Source: Arthrobacter sp. SLBN-112
GTDB taxonomy: Bacteria; Actinomycetota; Actinomycetes; Actinomycetales; Micrococcaceae
Assembly (NCBI RefSeq): GCF_006715225.1
Contig: NZ_VFMU01000001.1
Coordinates: forward strand, 3,224,001 to 3,288,000
Reading direction: 5' to 3'
DNA length: 64,000 nt
The notes beneath the pieces are model-generated. The model saw nothing but the letters and a program-made list of their open reading frames with translations, ran no database searches and was not told the DNA's origin. Made by a program: the position numbers and the translations under genes. Positions 9,075 to 18,163 of this stretch are shown here, in pieces (position 1 is the first letter of the stretch; each line of letters opens with the position of its first letter).

Positions 9075-9164
9075 CCGCCTGCTGCAATATACTCCGAACA
9101 TGCCCAAGAAGCACCCAGCCCTTAATGCCCATCGGTCCGTTGCTGTACTGTGCGGAGGCCAACT

Positions 9165-10178
9165 GTGAGCGGCGGTCTCGTTGCCCTGCTCGACGACGTT
9201 GCGGCTCTGGCCCGCATCGCGGCAGCATCAGTCGACGACGTCGCCGCCGGCGCCGCCAAGGCAGGGGCCAAGGCCGCCGGCGTAGTCATCGACGACGCCG
9301 CTGTTACCCCGCAGTATGTGTCCGGCTCGGACCCGTCCCGTGAACTGCCGATGATCAAGAAGATCTTCTGGGGCTCCATCCGGAACAAGCTGCTGATTAT
9401 CCTGCCGGCGCTGTTGCTCATCAGCACGTTCGTCCCCTGGGTAATCCCGTTCATCCTCATGCTGGGCGGCACCTACCTCTGCTACGAGGGCGCCGAGAAG
9501 GTCTGGCACAAGCTCCGCGGCAGTCACCATGAGGACGAGGACTCCCCGGCGGTGGAACGCGGACACGATGCAGAGGCCAAGGTGGTCAAAGGCGCCATCA
9601 CCACAGACTTCATCCTGTCCTGCGAAATCATGGTCATCTCCATGAACGAGGTGGCCACCGAGTCGATCTGGGTCCGTGCGTTCATCCTGGTCCTGGTGGC
9701 CTTCGCCATTACTGTGCTCGTGTACGGGGCCGTCGCCCTGATCGTCAAGATGGACGACATCGGCCTGCACCTGGCCGCGAAGGACTCTCCGCGTGCCAAG
9801 CGCTTCGGGCATCTGCTGGTCAGGGGAATGCCCGCCGTGCTTGCTGCGATTACCTTCGTAGGAACTGTCGCCATGCTTTGGGTCGGCGGCCACATCATGG
9901 TGCAGGGGGTGCACGACCTGGGCTGGCACGCACCCTATGACCTGATCCATGCACTCGAGCACCCGGTAGCCGGCGTGGCGGTTGTCGGCGGCTTCCTGGC
10001 CTGGCTCGTCGACACCCTGTGCTCCGCAGTTATCGGGCTCGCCTGGGGGCTCGTCGTCCTGGCCATCGTGGGCCCGCTGCTGAAAGTGCTGCCGTTCGGC
10101 AAGGCGAACGGCGGACACAAAGAGGCCACCGCTCCGGCCGGGAACGCCGGTCACGGGCCCGACGAGCACACAGACTGA
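9165..10178 (+). CDS. DUF808 (YedI-type) multi-pass membrane protein
   Basis: The 337-residue product opens MSGGLVALLDDVAALARIAA. It has an Asp- and Ala-rich cytoplasmic N-terminus, then several hydrophobic segments (around LLIILPALLLIS, FILMLGGTYLCYEGAEK, FILVLVAFAITVLVYG, AVLAAITFVGTVAML, AVIGLAWGLVVLAIVG). The opening and the YEGAEK motif are characteristic of DUF808. The start is GTG 9165, with GGAGG at 9154-9158 six nt upstream. A -10-like TATACT lies near 9087. The molecular function of the family is unknown. It converges on the radical SAM gene, and a hairpin lies between them. Confidence 0.9.
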   Translation: MSGGLVALLDDVAALARIAAASVDDVAAGAAKAGAKAAGVVIDDAAVTPQYVSGSDPSRELPMIKKIFWGSIRNKLLIILPALLLISTFVPWVIPFILMLGGTYLCYEGAEKVWHKLRGSHHEDEDSPAVERGHDAEAKVVKGAITTDFILSCEIMVISMNEVATESIWVRAFILVLVAFAITVLVYGAVALIVKMDDIGLHLAAKDSPRAKRFGHLLVRGMPAVLAAITFVGTVAMLWVGGHIMVQGVHDLGWHAPYDLIHALEHPVAGVAVVGGFLAWLVDTLCSAVIGLAWGLVVLAIVGPLLKVLPFGKANGGHKEATAPAGNAGHGPDEHTD

Positions 10179-10184
10179 GACGTG

Positions 10185-10220
10185 GCATCCGCTGCGCGTT
10201 TCAGAACGCGTAGCGGATGC
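10185..10220. terminator. Hairpin between convergent genes
   Basis: Arms 10185-10198 and 10207-10220 pair over 14 positions (one G-T) around an 8-nt loop. It starts 6 nt after the DUF808 stop and includes the last codons of the facing radical SAM gene, so it can act in both directions. There is no clear T-run. Confidence 0.55.
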
Positions 10221-11280
10221 GGCAGTAGGGAGCAATGTCCTGGATGAGCCCCGTCAACTGCCGCACGTAGCCCGCCTTGGCACGTGACCGGTAGCGGACG
10301 TTGTTGAAACCATTGGACGAGGTCTTCGACTCCTGAAGATCGGGACGCCACAGGACGTTTTCGGCCTGCGGATGCCAGCCCAGGTTGACCTGGTGCAGTT
10401 GCTCGTTGTGCGTCAGGAAAATGACCTCCGCGGCCAGCTGTGCCTTGGCTGCCGGCGTCAGGGTTGCGTCGAGCTGGCGCAGCAGTTGCTCCCAGTCCGC
10501 GAGCCAGGTGTCCGTGACAATGACGGGGGAGAAGTTCACATGCACCTGGTACCCGCCGGCAACGAAGTCGTTGATGGCTGCCATTCGTTCCGCCACCGGT
10601 GAGGTCCGGACGTCGACGGACTTCGCCAGGTCTGCGGGCATCAGCGAAAATCGGATCCGGGTATGCCCGCCATGATTCCAGCGCAGCATTGCCGGGTTGA
10701 CGAACTTGGTGGCAAAGGACAGCCTGGCGTTGGGTAGTTCGCGGAAGAGCGTGACGAGATCCTCCACGTTGTCGCTGATCAGCGCATCAACCGAACAGTC
10801 GCTGTTCTCGCCGATGTCGTAGACCCACAGCTCCGGGTCGCACTGATTGGGCTCCAGCTTCAGCCCCTGGCGGGTGGCGTGCCGCTCGAGCGTCGCGGCG
10901 ATCTGGTCGATATTGGCGAACACGGTAACGGGGTTGCTGTACCCTTTGTGCCGCGGCACGTAGCAGTAGGCACACGCCATGGCGCACCCGTTCGCCGTGG
11001 AGGGCGCGATGAAGTCCGCTGACCGGCCGTTCGGCTTGACGGACAGGGACTTCTTGACGCCGAGAACCAGCGCCTCCGTTTTGATCCGTGACCAGCGCGG
11101 GACGTTGGCTTCATCACCATGGACGTCTGGGATGTTCCAATGGTTTTCAACCAGTACGACGTCGGCATCCGGCCAGCGTGCCACAACCTCCTGGCCCCTG
11201 GGCAGCTCCAAGGCGGCCGCCTGGGCGTAGATGCGCCGGATTTGGAACAGCCGATCGAACTCCATGACGACATTCTCCAT
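10201..11280 (-). CDS. Spore photoproduct lyase-family radical SAM protein
   Basis: The 359-residue product carries a radical-SAM CxxxCxxC cluster motif (C99, C103, C106, in GCAMACAYC). It also has family motifs such as NGRSADFIAPSTANGC and YDIGENSDCSVD, and a C-terminal YCRIRYAF. In Bacillus the family repairs the spore DNA photoproduct using a 4Fe-4S cluster and SAM. Micrococcaceae do not form spores, so this homolog probably serves another repair or unknown radical reaction (inference). Two starts are possible: ATG 11280 has AGGAGG very close (3 nt), and ATG 11265 has GGAG 9 nt upstream. The gene diverges from the ABC-F gene. Confidence 0.85.
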   Translation of the reverse strand: MENVVMEFDRLFQIRRIYAQAAALELPRGQEVVARWPDADVVLVENHWNIPDVHGDEANVPRWSRIKTEALVLGVKKSLSVKPNGRSADFIAPSTANGCAMACAYCYVPRHKGYSNPVTVFANIDQIAATLERHATRQGLKLEPNQCDPELWVYDIGENSDCSVDALISDNVEDLVTLFRELPNARLSFATKFVNPAMLRWNHGGHTRIRFSLMPADLAKSVDVRTSPVAERMAAINDFVAGGYQVHVNFSPVIVTDTWLADWEQLLRQLDATLTPAAKAQLAAEVIFLTHNEQLHQVNLGWHPQAENVLWRPDLQESKTSSNGFNNVRYRSRAKAGYVRQLTGLIQDIAPYCRIRYAF

Positions 11281-11476
11281 GACCCTCCTGAGCAGCAGGC
11301 CGCGTTAAGCCCACGGCATCAGCAGGAAACCTCGCGCCGCATGCTGTTGTTGAAAATTGGCTGCCCTGCCGGACGGTAGACTGGATTGTGCCGTTCTCCG
11401 GCCACTCTGCCCTGGCGTCCCTTCGTACTATGTGCGCGGACCGTGGCGTTCCCTGTTGTGAAAGGCCTTACCTGCT

Positions 11477-13075
11477 GTGATTACTGTCCAGGATCTCGAA
11501 CTGCGTGCCGGTGCCCGGCTCCTGATGGACCAGGTGAGCTTCCGCATCGATAAAGGGGACAAGATCGGCCTGGTGGGCCGCAACGGCGCGGGCAAGACTA
11601 CCCTGACGCGTGTCCTTGCAGGCGAGGGCCTTCCCGCCGCCGGCAAGGTGACCCGCAGCGGAGAAATCGGCTACCTGCCGCAGGACCCCCGCACGCCGGA
11701 CATGGAGCAGCTGGCACGCGACCGGATCCTCTCCGCCCGCGGCCTGGACATCGTCGTCGGGAAGCTCCGGAAAGCGCATGACGAAATGGCCAGCGAAGAT
11801 GCGGACGTCCAGCGCAAGGCCATGAACCGGTACGACCGGCTGGAGTCCGAATTCCTCGCAGCCGGCGGGTATGCCGCCGAGGCCGAGGCTGCCTCAATCT
11901 GTTCCAACCTGGCCCTCCCTGACCGCCTGTTGAACCAGCCGCTCAAAACGCTGTCAGGCGGCCAGCGGCGCCGCGTGGAGCTCGCCCGCATCCTCTATTC
12001 CGATGCGGAAACGATGCTCCTGGACGAACCCACCAACCACCTGGACGCCGATTCCATCGCCTGGCTGCGTGACTTCCTGAAGAATCACCAGGGCGGCCTC
12101 ATCGTCATCAGCCACGACACCGACCTGCTGGAAGCCACCGTCAACAAGGTATTCCTGCTGGACGCCAACCGCGCCCAGATCGACTTTTACAACATGGACT
12201 GGAAGCGGTACCTCCTGCAGCGGGAGACGGACGAGCGGGCCCGGAAGCGTGAACGCGCCAACGCGGAGAAGAAGGCACAGGTCCTCATGGACCAGGCCAA
12301 CAAGATGAGGGCGAAGGCCACCAAGGCCGTCGCCGCGCAGAACATGGCCAAGCGTGCCGAGCGTCTGCTCAGCGGCCTGGAAGCCGTCCGTGAGCAGGAC
12401 CGCGTGGCGGCGCTGCGGTTCCCCGATCCGTCACCCTGCGGCAAGACCCCGCTTACCGCGGACGGGCTCAGCAAGTCGTACGGCTCACTGGAAATCTTCA
12501 CCGACGTGGACCTGGCCATCGACCGCGGTTCCAAGGTGGTCATCCTGGGCCTCAACGGTGCCGGCAAGACCACGCTGCTGCGCATGCTCGCCGGCGTGGA
12601 CGCCCCGGACACCGGCGAGGTCATCCCCGGCCACGGCCTGAAGGTGGGCTACTACGCCCAGGAACACGAAACCCTGGACCACGACCGTACGGTTCTCGAG
12701 AACATGCGCTCCGCGGCGCCGGACATGAAGGACGCTGAGGTGCGCGGCATCCTGGGCTCATTCCTGTTCTCGGGTGACGACGTCGACAAGCCCGCCGGCG
12801 TTCTCTCCGGCGGCGAGAAGACGCGCCTGGCCCTGGCCACCATCGTGGCCTCCAGCGCCAACGTCCTCCTCCTCGACGAGCCCACCAACAACCTCGACCC
12901 CGCCAGCCGCGCCGAGATCCTTGGCGCCCTGCGCAACTACACCGGCGCCGTGGTCCTGGTCAGCCACGACGAAGGCGCTGTTGAAGCGCTGAACCCCGAA
13001 CGCGTGGTCATGCTTCCCGACGGCGTTGAGGACCTCTGGAACGAGGACTACCTGGACCTGATCACCCTGGCCTAG
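11477..13075 (+). CDS. ABC-F family ribosome-associated ATPase
   Basis: The 532-residue product has two soluble ABC domains and no membrane segment. Domain 1 has Walker A GRNGAGKT (about 34-41), LSGGQ, and Walker B LLDEPTNHLD. A basic coiled linker (about 245-310, rich in ARKRERANAEKKA) separates it from domain 2, which has GLNGAGKTT, LSGGE, and LLDEPTNNLD. ABC-F proteins bind the ribosomal E site and modulate translation, and some give antibiotic resistance; this one resembles the housekeeping actinobacterial type, not a dedicated resistance protein (inference). The start is GTG 11477 with GAAAGG upstream. It is monocistronic, with a divergent promoter region shared with the radical SAM gene. 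Confidence 0.9.
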   Translation: MITVQDLELRAGARLLMDQVSFRIDKGDKIGLVGRNGAGKTTLTRVLAGEGLPAAGKVTRSGEIGYLPQDPRTPDMEQLARDRILSARGLDIVVGKLRKAHDEMASEDADVQRKAMNRYDRLESEFLAAGGYAAEAEAASICSNLALPDRLLNQPLKTLSGGQRRRVELARILYSDAETMLLDEPTNHLDADSIAWLRDFLKNHQGGLIVISHDTDLLEATVNKVFLLDANRAQIDFYNMDWKRYLLQRETDERARKRERANAEKKAQVLMDQANKMRAKATKAVAAQNMAKRAERLLSGLEAVREQDRVAALRFPDPSPCGKTPLTADGLSKSYGSLEIFTDVDLAIDRGSKVVILGLNGAGKTTLLRMLAGVDAPDTGEVIPGHGLKVGYYAQEHETLDHDRTVLENMRSAAPDMKDAEVRGILGSFLFSGDDVDKPAGVLSGGEKTRLALATIVASSANVLLLDEPTNNLDPASRAEILGALRNYTGAVVLVSHDEGAVEALNPERVVMLPDGVEDLWNEDYLDLITLA

Positions 13076-13236
13076 CCTGCACAGACTGTCAGCAGCGGTT
13101 CCGTCGCGAACTGTCAGAGGCGCTCGAAGACCATCGTTGCCTGGATGCGGTCACCGCCGCCGATCATTCCCAGGGCTGGAGCTCTCCTGTGGGCCTGGGC
13201 AGGAGGATTTGAGGGTATCGGCCTACCGCCTTCCGT

Positions 13237-13710
13237 TCAGCGCACCTTCAGTTCCAGAGCCCCGGTAATCCGGAGCAGGGCCTGGTAGGTGATGCTGAAC
13301 ATTGCTGTGTGCTCTCCCGCTCCGGCCCAGAGGAGTTCGTGGTCCTGGAGGCTCAAGTCCAGCAGTGTCCTGATCTTTCTCGGGTGCCCGACCGGCGCGA
13401 CGCCGCCTACCTGCTGGCCTGTATGTTCGAGGACGAAGTCGGGGGAGGCGCGGCGGATCCTGCCGCGACCCAACTGCCCAGCCACCAGCTTGGTGTCCAC
13501 GCGGGCTGCGCCGCTGGCGAGGATCAACAAAGGCTCGCCGCTGAGATCGAAGACCAGGCTGTTGGTGATTGCGGCAAGGTCACATGCCAGCGCCTCCGAA
13601 GCCGCGGATGCCGTGGGTACACCGTCAGGGAAGATGCGTACCGTATCGCCAACGCCGGCCTCCAGCAGGGCTGAGCGTACCAACGCGACCGGGCCGCCGT
13701 CGTACTCCAT
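13237..13710 (-). CDS. YbaK/EbsC family aminoacyl-tRNA deacylase-like protein
   Basis: The 157-residue product matches the YbaK fold: an N-terminal ARSLLEAGVGDTVRIF-like helix region, a central strand series with ACDLAAITNSLVF, a conserved lysine in TKLVAGQLG, and GGVAPVGHPRKIRTLLDLSL near the C-terminus. Family members hydrolyse mischarged Cys- or Pro-tRNA (established for YbaK/ProX); which tRNA this one edits is unknown. It is the last gene of a minus-strand operon, starting 3 nt after the SURF1 gene. Downstream towards 13100 no obvious terminator was seen. Confidence 0.9.
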   Translation of the reverse strand: MEYDGGPVALVRSALLEAGVGDTVRIFPDGVPTASAASEALACDLAAITNSLVFDLSGEPLLILASGAARVDTKLVAGQLGRGRIRRASPDFVLEHTGQQVGGVAPVGHPRKIRTLLDLSLQDHELLWAGAGEHTAMFSITYQALLRITGALELKVR

Positions 13711-13713
13711 GCC

Positions 13714-14592
13714 CTAGTACCCCTGCGCGTCCAGGAGGGCGTCTTCTTCTTCCTCCGCTGTCGCCTTCTTCCGCTTGCGCGGCGGGGCGGACCGACGGCG
13801 GGCGGCAGGGACGGCTGAATGGACGGCGCCGTCCGGCAGCGTTTCCTCTTCGTCCTCTGCGTCGATCGCTGCATTCCGGGCCTGCTGACGGGCCGCGTAG
13901 CCGAAGCCGACGAACATGAGCACACCGAACGCGAACCACTGCAGCGAATAGGACAGGTGCGTCCCCTCGTCGGTGGACGGCTTGGGGAACGCCACGGGCA
14001 TGTCGGCGGACGGAGGCGTTTCCGACGCAAGCTGGCCGTAGGCGCCCGTAAGCAGCGGATAGCCCAGCTGGGCGGCGTAGGTGGGCAGGTCAATGGACGC
14101 GAGCTGGCCTTCGGGCGCCCCGCGCTGAAGTTCCGGCTCGCCATGCTTCAGGCGGACGACGGCGGTGACCTCACCGGAGGGGGGTGCCGGCACCGAATCC
14201 GGGCTCCCCGGATTCCTGTTTCCGATGGGCAGCCAGCCGCGGTCGATGACCACCGTTTCGCCGGTGGTGAGGCGGAAGGGGACCACCACCTCGTACCCGG
14301 GCTGGCCGTTCAGGGGCCGGTTGCGGACAACCCGCTGGCCAGCCGCATCGTAGGAGCCCTTCAGCTCAACCTGGGTCCACTCCTTGGCCGGGTCAAGCTG
14401 GTTGAACTGGTCCCGTGCCTGGGCAAAGGGGATGGGGGTGGCCGAGTAATTGCTGACCACCCGGTTGATCTCGGCCAGCGTCTCCGCACGCCGGTCCATC
14501 TGCCAGCGGCCCAAAAATACGCACGCGGCGGCAAAGATCGCGGCCAGCAGGAGATAGCCCAGCCATTTGCTGGAAAAGAGGAACCGGTACAT
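13714..14592 (-). CDS. SURF1 family cytochrome oxidase assembly protein
   Basis: The 292-residue product has the SURF1 layout. A first TM helix (about 10-28) is followed directly by the FLGRWQMDRR motif. A long external loop has VRNRPLNGQPGYEVVVPF and IDRGWLP, and a second TM helix (about 220-238) contains YSLQWFAFGVLMF. SURF1 assists heme/copper centre assembly in cytochrome aa3 oxidase in the plasma membrane. The tail after the second helix is unusually long, charged and low-complexity, with alternating acidic and basic runs. Its ATG abuts the stop of the upstream small gene (TGAATG), so they are translationally coupled. Confidence 0.92.
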   Translation of the reverse strand: MYRFLFSSKWLGYLLLAAIFAAACVFLGRWQMDRRAETLAEINRVVSNYSATPIPFAQARDQFNQLDPAKEWTQVELKGSYDAAGQRVVRNRPLNGQPGYEVVVPFRLTTGETVVIDRGWLPIGNRNPGSPDSVPAPPSGEVTAVVRLKHGEPELQRGAPEGQLASIDLPTYAAQLGYPLLTGAYGQLASETPPSADMPVAFPKPSTDEGTHLSYSLQWFAFGVLMFVGFGYAARQQARNAAIDAEDEEETLPDGAVHSAVPAARRRSAPPRKRKKATAEEEEDALLDAQGY

Positions 14593-14862
14593 TCAGATGT
14601 CCTGCGCCAAGGCACCGGATACCCGGCTGTCCCCGAGCGGCACGGTTTCCTTCCATAGGCCACGTGTTTGAAGGTAATCCTCAAGCCACTCGCGATGGTC
14701 TCCGCACGCAAGCCAGGTCTTGCGGCGCTCGGGGGTATGGATCTTCGGGTTGTTCCACAGAAGCTGCCACGAGGCCTGCGACCGGCACGCCTTGCGGGAG
14801 CAGACAGCAGCAGATTCGCTCATCGTGGAGCCGGTTCCCGCGGCGAAGTCGAAAATACTCAT
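14593..14862 (-). CDS. Small Cys-containing protein of actinobacteria (function unknown)
   Basis: The 89-residue soluble product has a CSRKAC motif, a WQLLWNNPKIHTPERRKTWLACG core and HREWLEDYLQTRG, with three Cys and conserved His that could bind metal. I recall this compact protein from many actinobacterial genomes beside SURF1 and DUF3099, sometimes labelled acetone carboxylase without evidence; I do not endorse that name. The ATG at 14862 has GGAAGG upstream and overlaps the DUF3099 stop by 4 nt (ATGA), so the genes are coupled. The neighbourhood suggests a role near respiratory-oxidase assembly (inference). Confidence 0.8.
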   Translation of the reverse strand: MSIFDFAAGTGSTMSESAAVCSRKACRSQASWQLLWNNPKIHTPERRKTWLACGDHREWLEDYLQTRGLWKETVPLGDSRVSGALAQDI

Positions 14863-15290
14863 GATGCCTTCCGCTCCTGCCCGGTTGGTGTTTCGTCGTC
14901 CTCGTTGATGAGCTCGCCCTGCAGGACCTCGTTGCCGTGCTCATCGGCGGGAGGAGTGGGCGGGCTCTCTAGCTCCGCCAGCGGCGCGGAGTCCAGCAGC
15001 AGGTCGCTGTGCCCCTCCGCCTTGTCGCTGCCGTTCGCGATGACCACCGCTATCCACGGCAGGAAGACCGCCCCGGCAACCATCAAAATCTTGAGCCAGC
15101 CATCCACCACGAAGATCATGATCAGGCACACCATGCGGATGCCCATGGCCAGCGCGTACTTGATCATGCGCTGGCGCATGTCCTCGGAATGCGCTTCAGC
15201 AGCATCCGTGATGCTGTGGACTTCCGAGTCGCCGGAGAACCGGCCTGGTTGTCCAGGCGCGGATTGTCCCGCATGGTTTTCAAGGGTCAC
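14859..15290 (-). CDS. DUF3099 domain membrane protein
   Basis: The 143-residue product has a hydrophilic N-terminus with HSITDAAEAHSEDMRQRM, then two adjacent TM helices (about 47-62 and 66-84: IRMVCLIMIFVVDGWLK, ILMVAGAVFLPWIAVVIA) and an acidic cytoplasmic tail. The SITDA...R..Y.....IR..C pattern is diagnostic of DUF3099, an actinobacterial family without known function. It heads the minus-strand operon with the small Cys protein, SURF1 and YbaK genes. Its promoter should lie in the 150-bp region shared with divergent fabG. Confidence 0.9.
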   Translation of the reverse strand: MTLENHAGQSAPGQPGRFSGDSEVHSITDAAEAHSEDMRQRMIKYALAMGIRMVCLIMIFVVDGWLKILMVAGAVFLPWIAVVIANGSDKAEGHSDLLLDSAPLAELESPPTPPADEHGNEVLQGELINEDDETPTGQERKAS

Positions 15291-15299
15291 GGTGAATGA

Positions 15300-16169
<870 letters not shown>

Positions 16170-16293
16170 CCTTCTCAGCACACCGGGTGCGGGGGTTCTT
16201 TGTGGGAGTCACACAAGAGAATCACCAACACCCACTGGCATGATGGACTCCAGACCATCAGGGATTTAGACGTTTCGAACAAAGGGAGCTCAT

Positions 16294-17055
16294 ATGGGAC
16301 TGCTCGACAACAAGACTGCCATCGTTACCGGATCATCACGGGGCATCGGCGCTGACGTGGCGAGGATCCTCGCCGGCCAGGGCGCCGCCGTCGTAGTGAA
16401 CTACCGTCAGAAGGCGCCGCGCGCCAACAAGGTTGTCCAAGGCATCGAGGCCGCCGGCGGCCGTGCCGTGGCCGTCGGCGCGGACCTCACCACCCAGGAA
16501 GGCGTGCAGGCCCTGGCCTCCGCCGCCATGGAGAACTTCGGTTCGCTGGACATCCTGGTGTTGAACGCCTCGGGCGGCATGGAAACCGGCATGGGCGCGG
16601 ACTACGCACTCAAGCTGAACCGCGACGCCCAGGTGAACATGCTCAACGCCGCTGTGCCGCTGATGCAGGAAGGCTCCCGCGTGGTGTTCGTCACCAGCCA
16701 CCAGGCCCACTTCATCAACACGGTGCCCACCATGGAGGCCTACGAGCCGGTGGCCCGCAGCAAGCGTGCCGGTGAGGACGCGCTGCGCGAACTGATCCCC
16801 AACCTGGCCGAGAAGGGCATCTCCCTGGTAGTGGTGTCCGGCGACATGATCGAGGGAACCGTCACCGCCACGCTCCTGGACCGCTCCACCCCGGGCGCCA
16901 TCGAGGCCCGCCGTGCGGAAGCCGGCAAGCTGTACTCCGTGGAGGAGTTCGCGGAGGTTGTGGCAAGCATGGCAACGGCCGACGTCGAGTCCGGCCATAC
17001 CGAGTACGCCGGCGGAGCAGATTACTTCGGCAAGGGTGCCCAGCCCGCCAGCTAG
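16294..17055 (+). CDS. SDR oxidoreductase with enoyl-reductase-like Y-x6-K spacing
   Basis: The 253-residue product begins MGLLDNKTAIVTGSSRGIG, a FabG-like TGxxxGIG cofactor site. Its active site instead reads VVFVTSHQ and then YEPVARSK, so the Tyr and Lys are seven positions apart (Y-x6-K). Ordinary SDRs have Y-x3-K; FabI/InhA enoyl reductases have Y-x6-K (established). Located right after fabG, it may be the enoyl-ACP reductase or an accessory reductase (inference). The start has GGGAG five nt before the ATG. A large inverted repeat follows its stop. Confidence 0.85.
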   Translation: MGLLDNKTAIVTGSSRGIGADVARILAGQGAAVVVNYRQKAPRANKVVQGIEAAGGRAVAVGADLTTQEGVQALASAAMENFGSLDILVLNASGGMETGMGADYALKLNRDAQVNMLNAAVPLMQEGSRVVFVTSHQAHFINTVPTMEAYEPVARSKRAGEDALRELIPNLAEKGISLVVVSGDMIEGTVTATLLDRSTPGAIEARRAEAGKLYSVEEFAEVVASMATADVESGHTEYAGGADYFGKGAQPAS

Positions 17056-17068
17056 GCTGCCCACTCCA

Positions 17069-17125
17069 CGAGATGGCAGTTCGCGGCGATGTTCACTCCG
17101 AACACCGCCGCGAACTGCCATCTCG
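17069..17125. repeat. Long inverted repeat between convergent genes
   Basis: Arms 17069-17094 and 17100-17125 are complementary over 26 nt with one mismatch (A89 with C105) around a 5-nt loop. This is much longer than a typical terminator and has no T-run. It lies between the SDR stop and the serB stop, so it may terminate both transcripts. Its perfection and composition also suit a dispersed REP-like palindrome. Confidence 0.8.
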
Positions 17126-17144
17126 CGGTTAAGCGTCAGGAAGG

Positions 17145-18038
17145 TCAGACCCCGGCGACGTGGCGGACAGCGTCCAGGTACGGCATGTTGAGGGCGGCGT
17201 CGGCCACGGCGCGCACGGCAGGTTTGGCGTTAAACGCGACGCCGATCCCGGCGGCACCGAGCATGTCCAGGTCGTTGGCGCCGTCGCCGACCGCGATGGT
17301 GTGCTCGAGGGCGACGCCTTCGGCCGCCGCCCACTCGCGCAGGTATTTCTCCTTCGCCGCCCTGTCCACCACGGCGCCCAGCACCTTGCCGGTCAACGCG
17401 CCGTCGACGATTTCCAGTTCATTGGCCTGCCAGTAGTCCAGGCCCAGGTCGGCCGCGATCGGTTCGAGGATCTGGTTGAAGCCGCCGGACACCACTGCCA
17501 CCGTGTGGCCGGCCGCCTTGAAAGCGGCCACCAGCTCGCGCGCGCCTTCACTGAGCTTCACTTCGTTGCGGACGGAATGGACGACGTCGGCGGGCAGCCC
17601 TGCGAGCACGGCCACCCGGGCGTGCAGGCTCTGGGCGAAATCCAGTTCCCCACGCATGGCCGCTTCCGTGACGGCTGCGACTTCCTCCCGCTTGCCGGCG
17701 TAGGCGGCCAGGAGCTCGATGACCTCCTGCTGGATCAGCGTGGAATCCACATCCATGATCAGCAGCTTCCGGGCAGCGGAGCGAAGGCCGGCCGGAACAA
17801 CGGCAGTATCGAAATCGCCGGTCGCGGACTCCGCTACGGACCGGCGCAGCGCTGCGAGCCCGGCCTCGGTCGCATCCGGAAGGGCCAGGTCAAGGATGTG
17901 GACCTGGTACCGGTCGCCTGCCGGGGAGGATTCGGACAGTACCTGGGCGCCGTGCGACCCGAGGACGGAACGCAGCTGCTCCAGCCCGGTGGGGGTCACA
18001 TTGAGGCCATAGCTGACAGCAGTCACGTTCGAAGTCAT
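17145..18038 (-). CDS. serB: Phosphoserine phosphatase SerB
   Basis: The 297-residue product has an N-terminal ACT-like region (about 5-75) and a HAD domain: motif I DVDSTLIQQEVIELLA (catalytic Asp pair DxDST), motif II AVVSGGFNQ, Lys in AAKEKYLREWA, and motif III/IV VGDGANDLDML. It removes phosphate from O-phosphoserine, the last step of serine synthesis. The start at ATG 18038 (MTSNVTAVSYG) is preferred to a longer in-frame extension of low protein character. It is divergent from the ABC ATPase gene and monocistronic. Confidence 0.93.
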   Translation of the reverse strand: MTSNVTAVSYGLNVTPTGLEQLRSVLGSHGAQVLSESSPAGDRYQVHILDLALPDATEAGLAALRRSVAESATGDFDTAVVPAGLRSAARKLLIMDVDSTLIQQEVIELLAAYAGKREEVAAVTEAAMRGELDFAQSLHARVAVLAGLPADVVHSVRNEVKLSEGARELVAAFKAAGHTVAVVSGGFNQILEPIAADLGLDYWQANELEIVDGALTGKVLGAVVDRAAKEKYLREWAAAEGVALEHTIAVGDGANDLDMLGAAGIGVAFNAKPAVRAVADAALNMPYLDAVRHVAGV

Positions 18039-18163
18039 GCCTGCAATCTTAGCCAGCGCCGGCGGGACCGCTGGAATTCGTTGCGGGCCCGCCACCGCCA
18101 AGCATTCAGGGGCCTTCGCACCGGTTATCAGTCATCTTCTTTTTTGTCCTAGTGTCTACTCCT

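Noticed and set aside
9228..10235. Long antisense open frame opposite the DUF808 gene
   Set aside because: It has His- and Gly-rich low-protein character, no family signal, and lies fully opposite a recognised gene; an artefact of high GC at third codon positions.
13114..13190. Possible orphan C-terminal coding remnant on the minus strand (reads ...LGMIGGGDRIQATMVFERL then stop)
   Set aside because: It looks protein-like, but no start, upstream domain or family could be identified in the short gap between the ABC-F and YbaK genes, so it is not reported as a feature.
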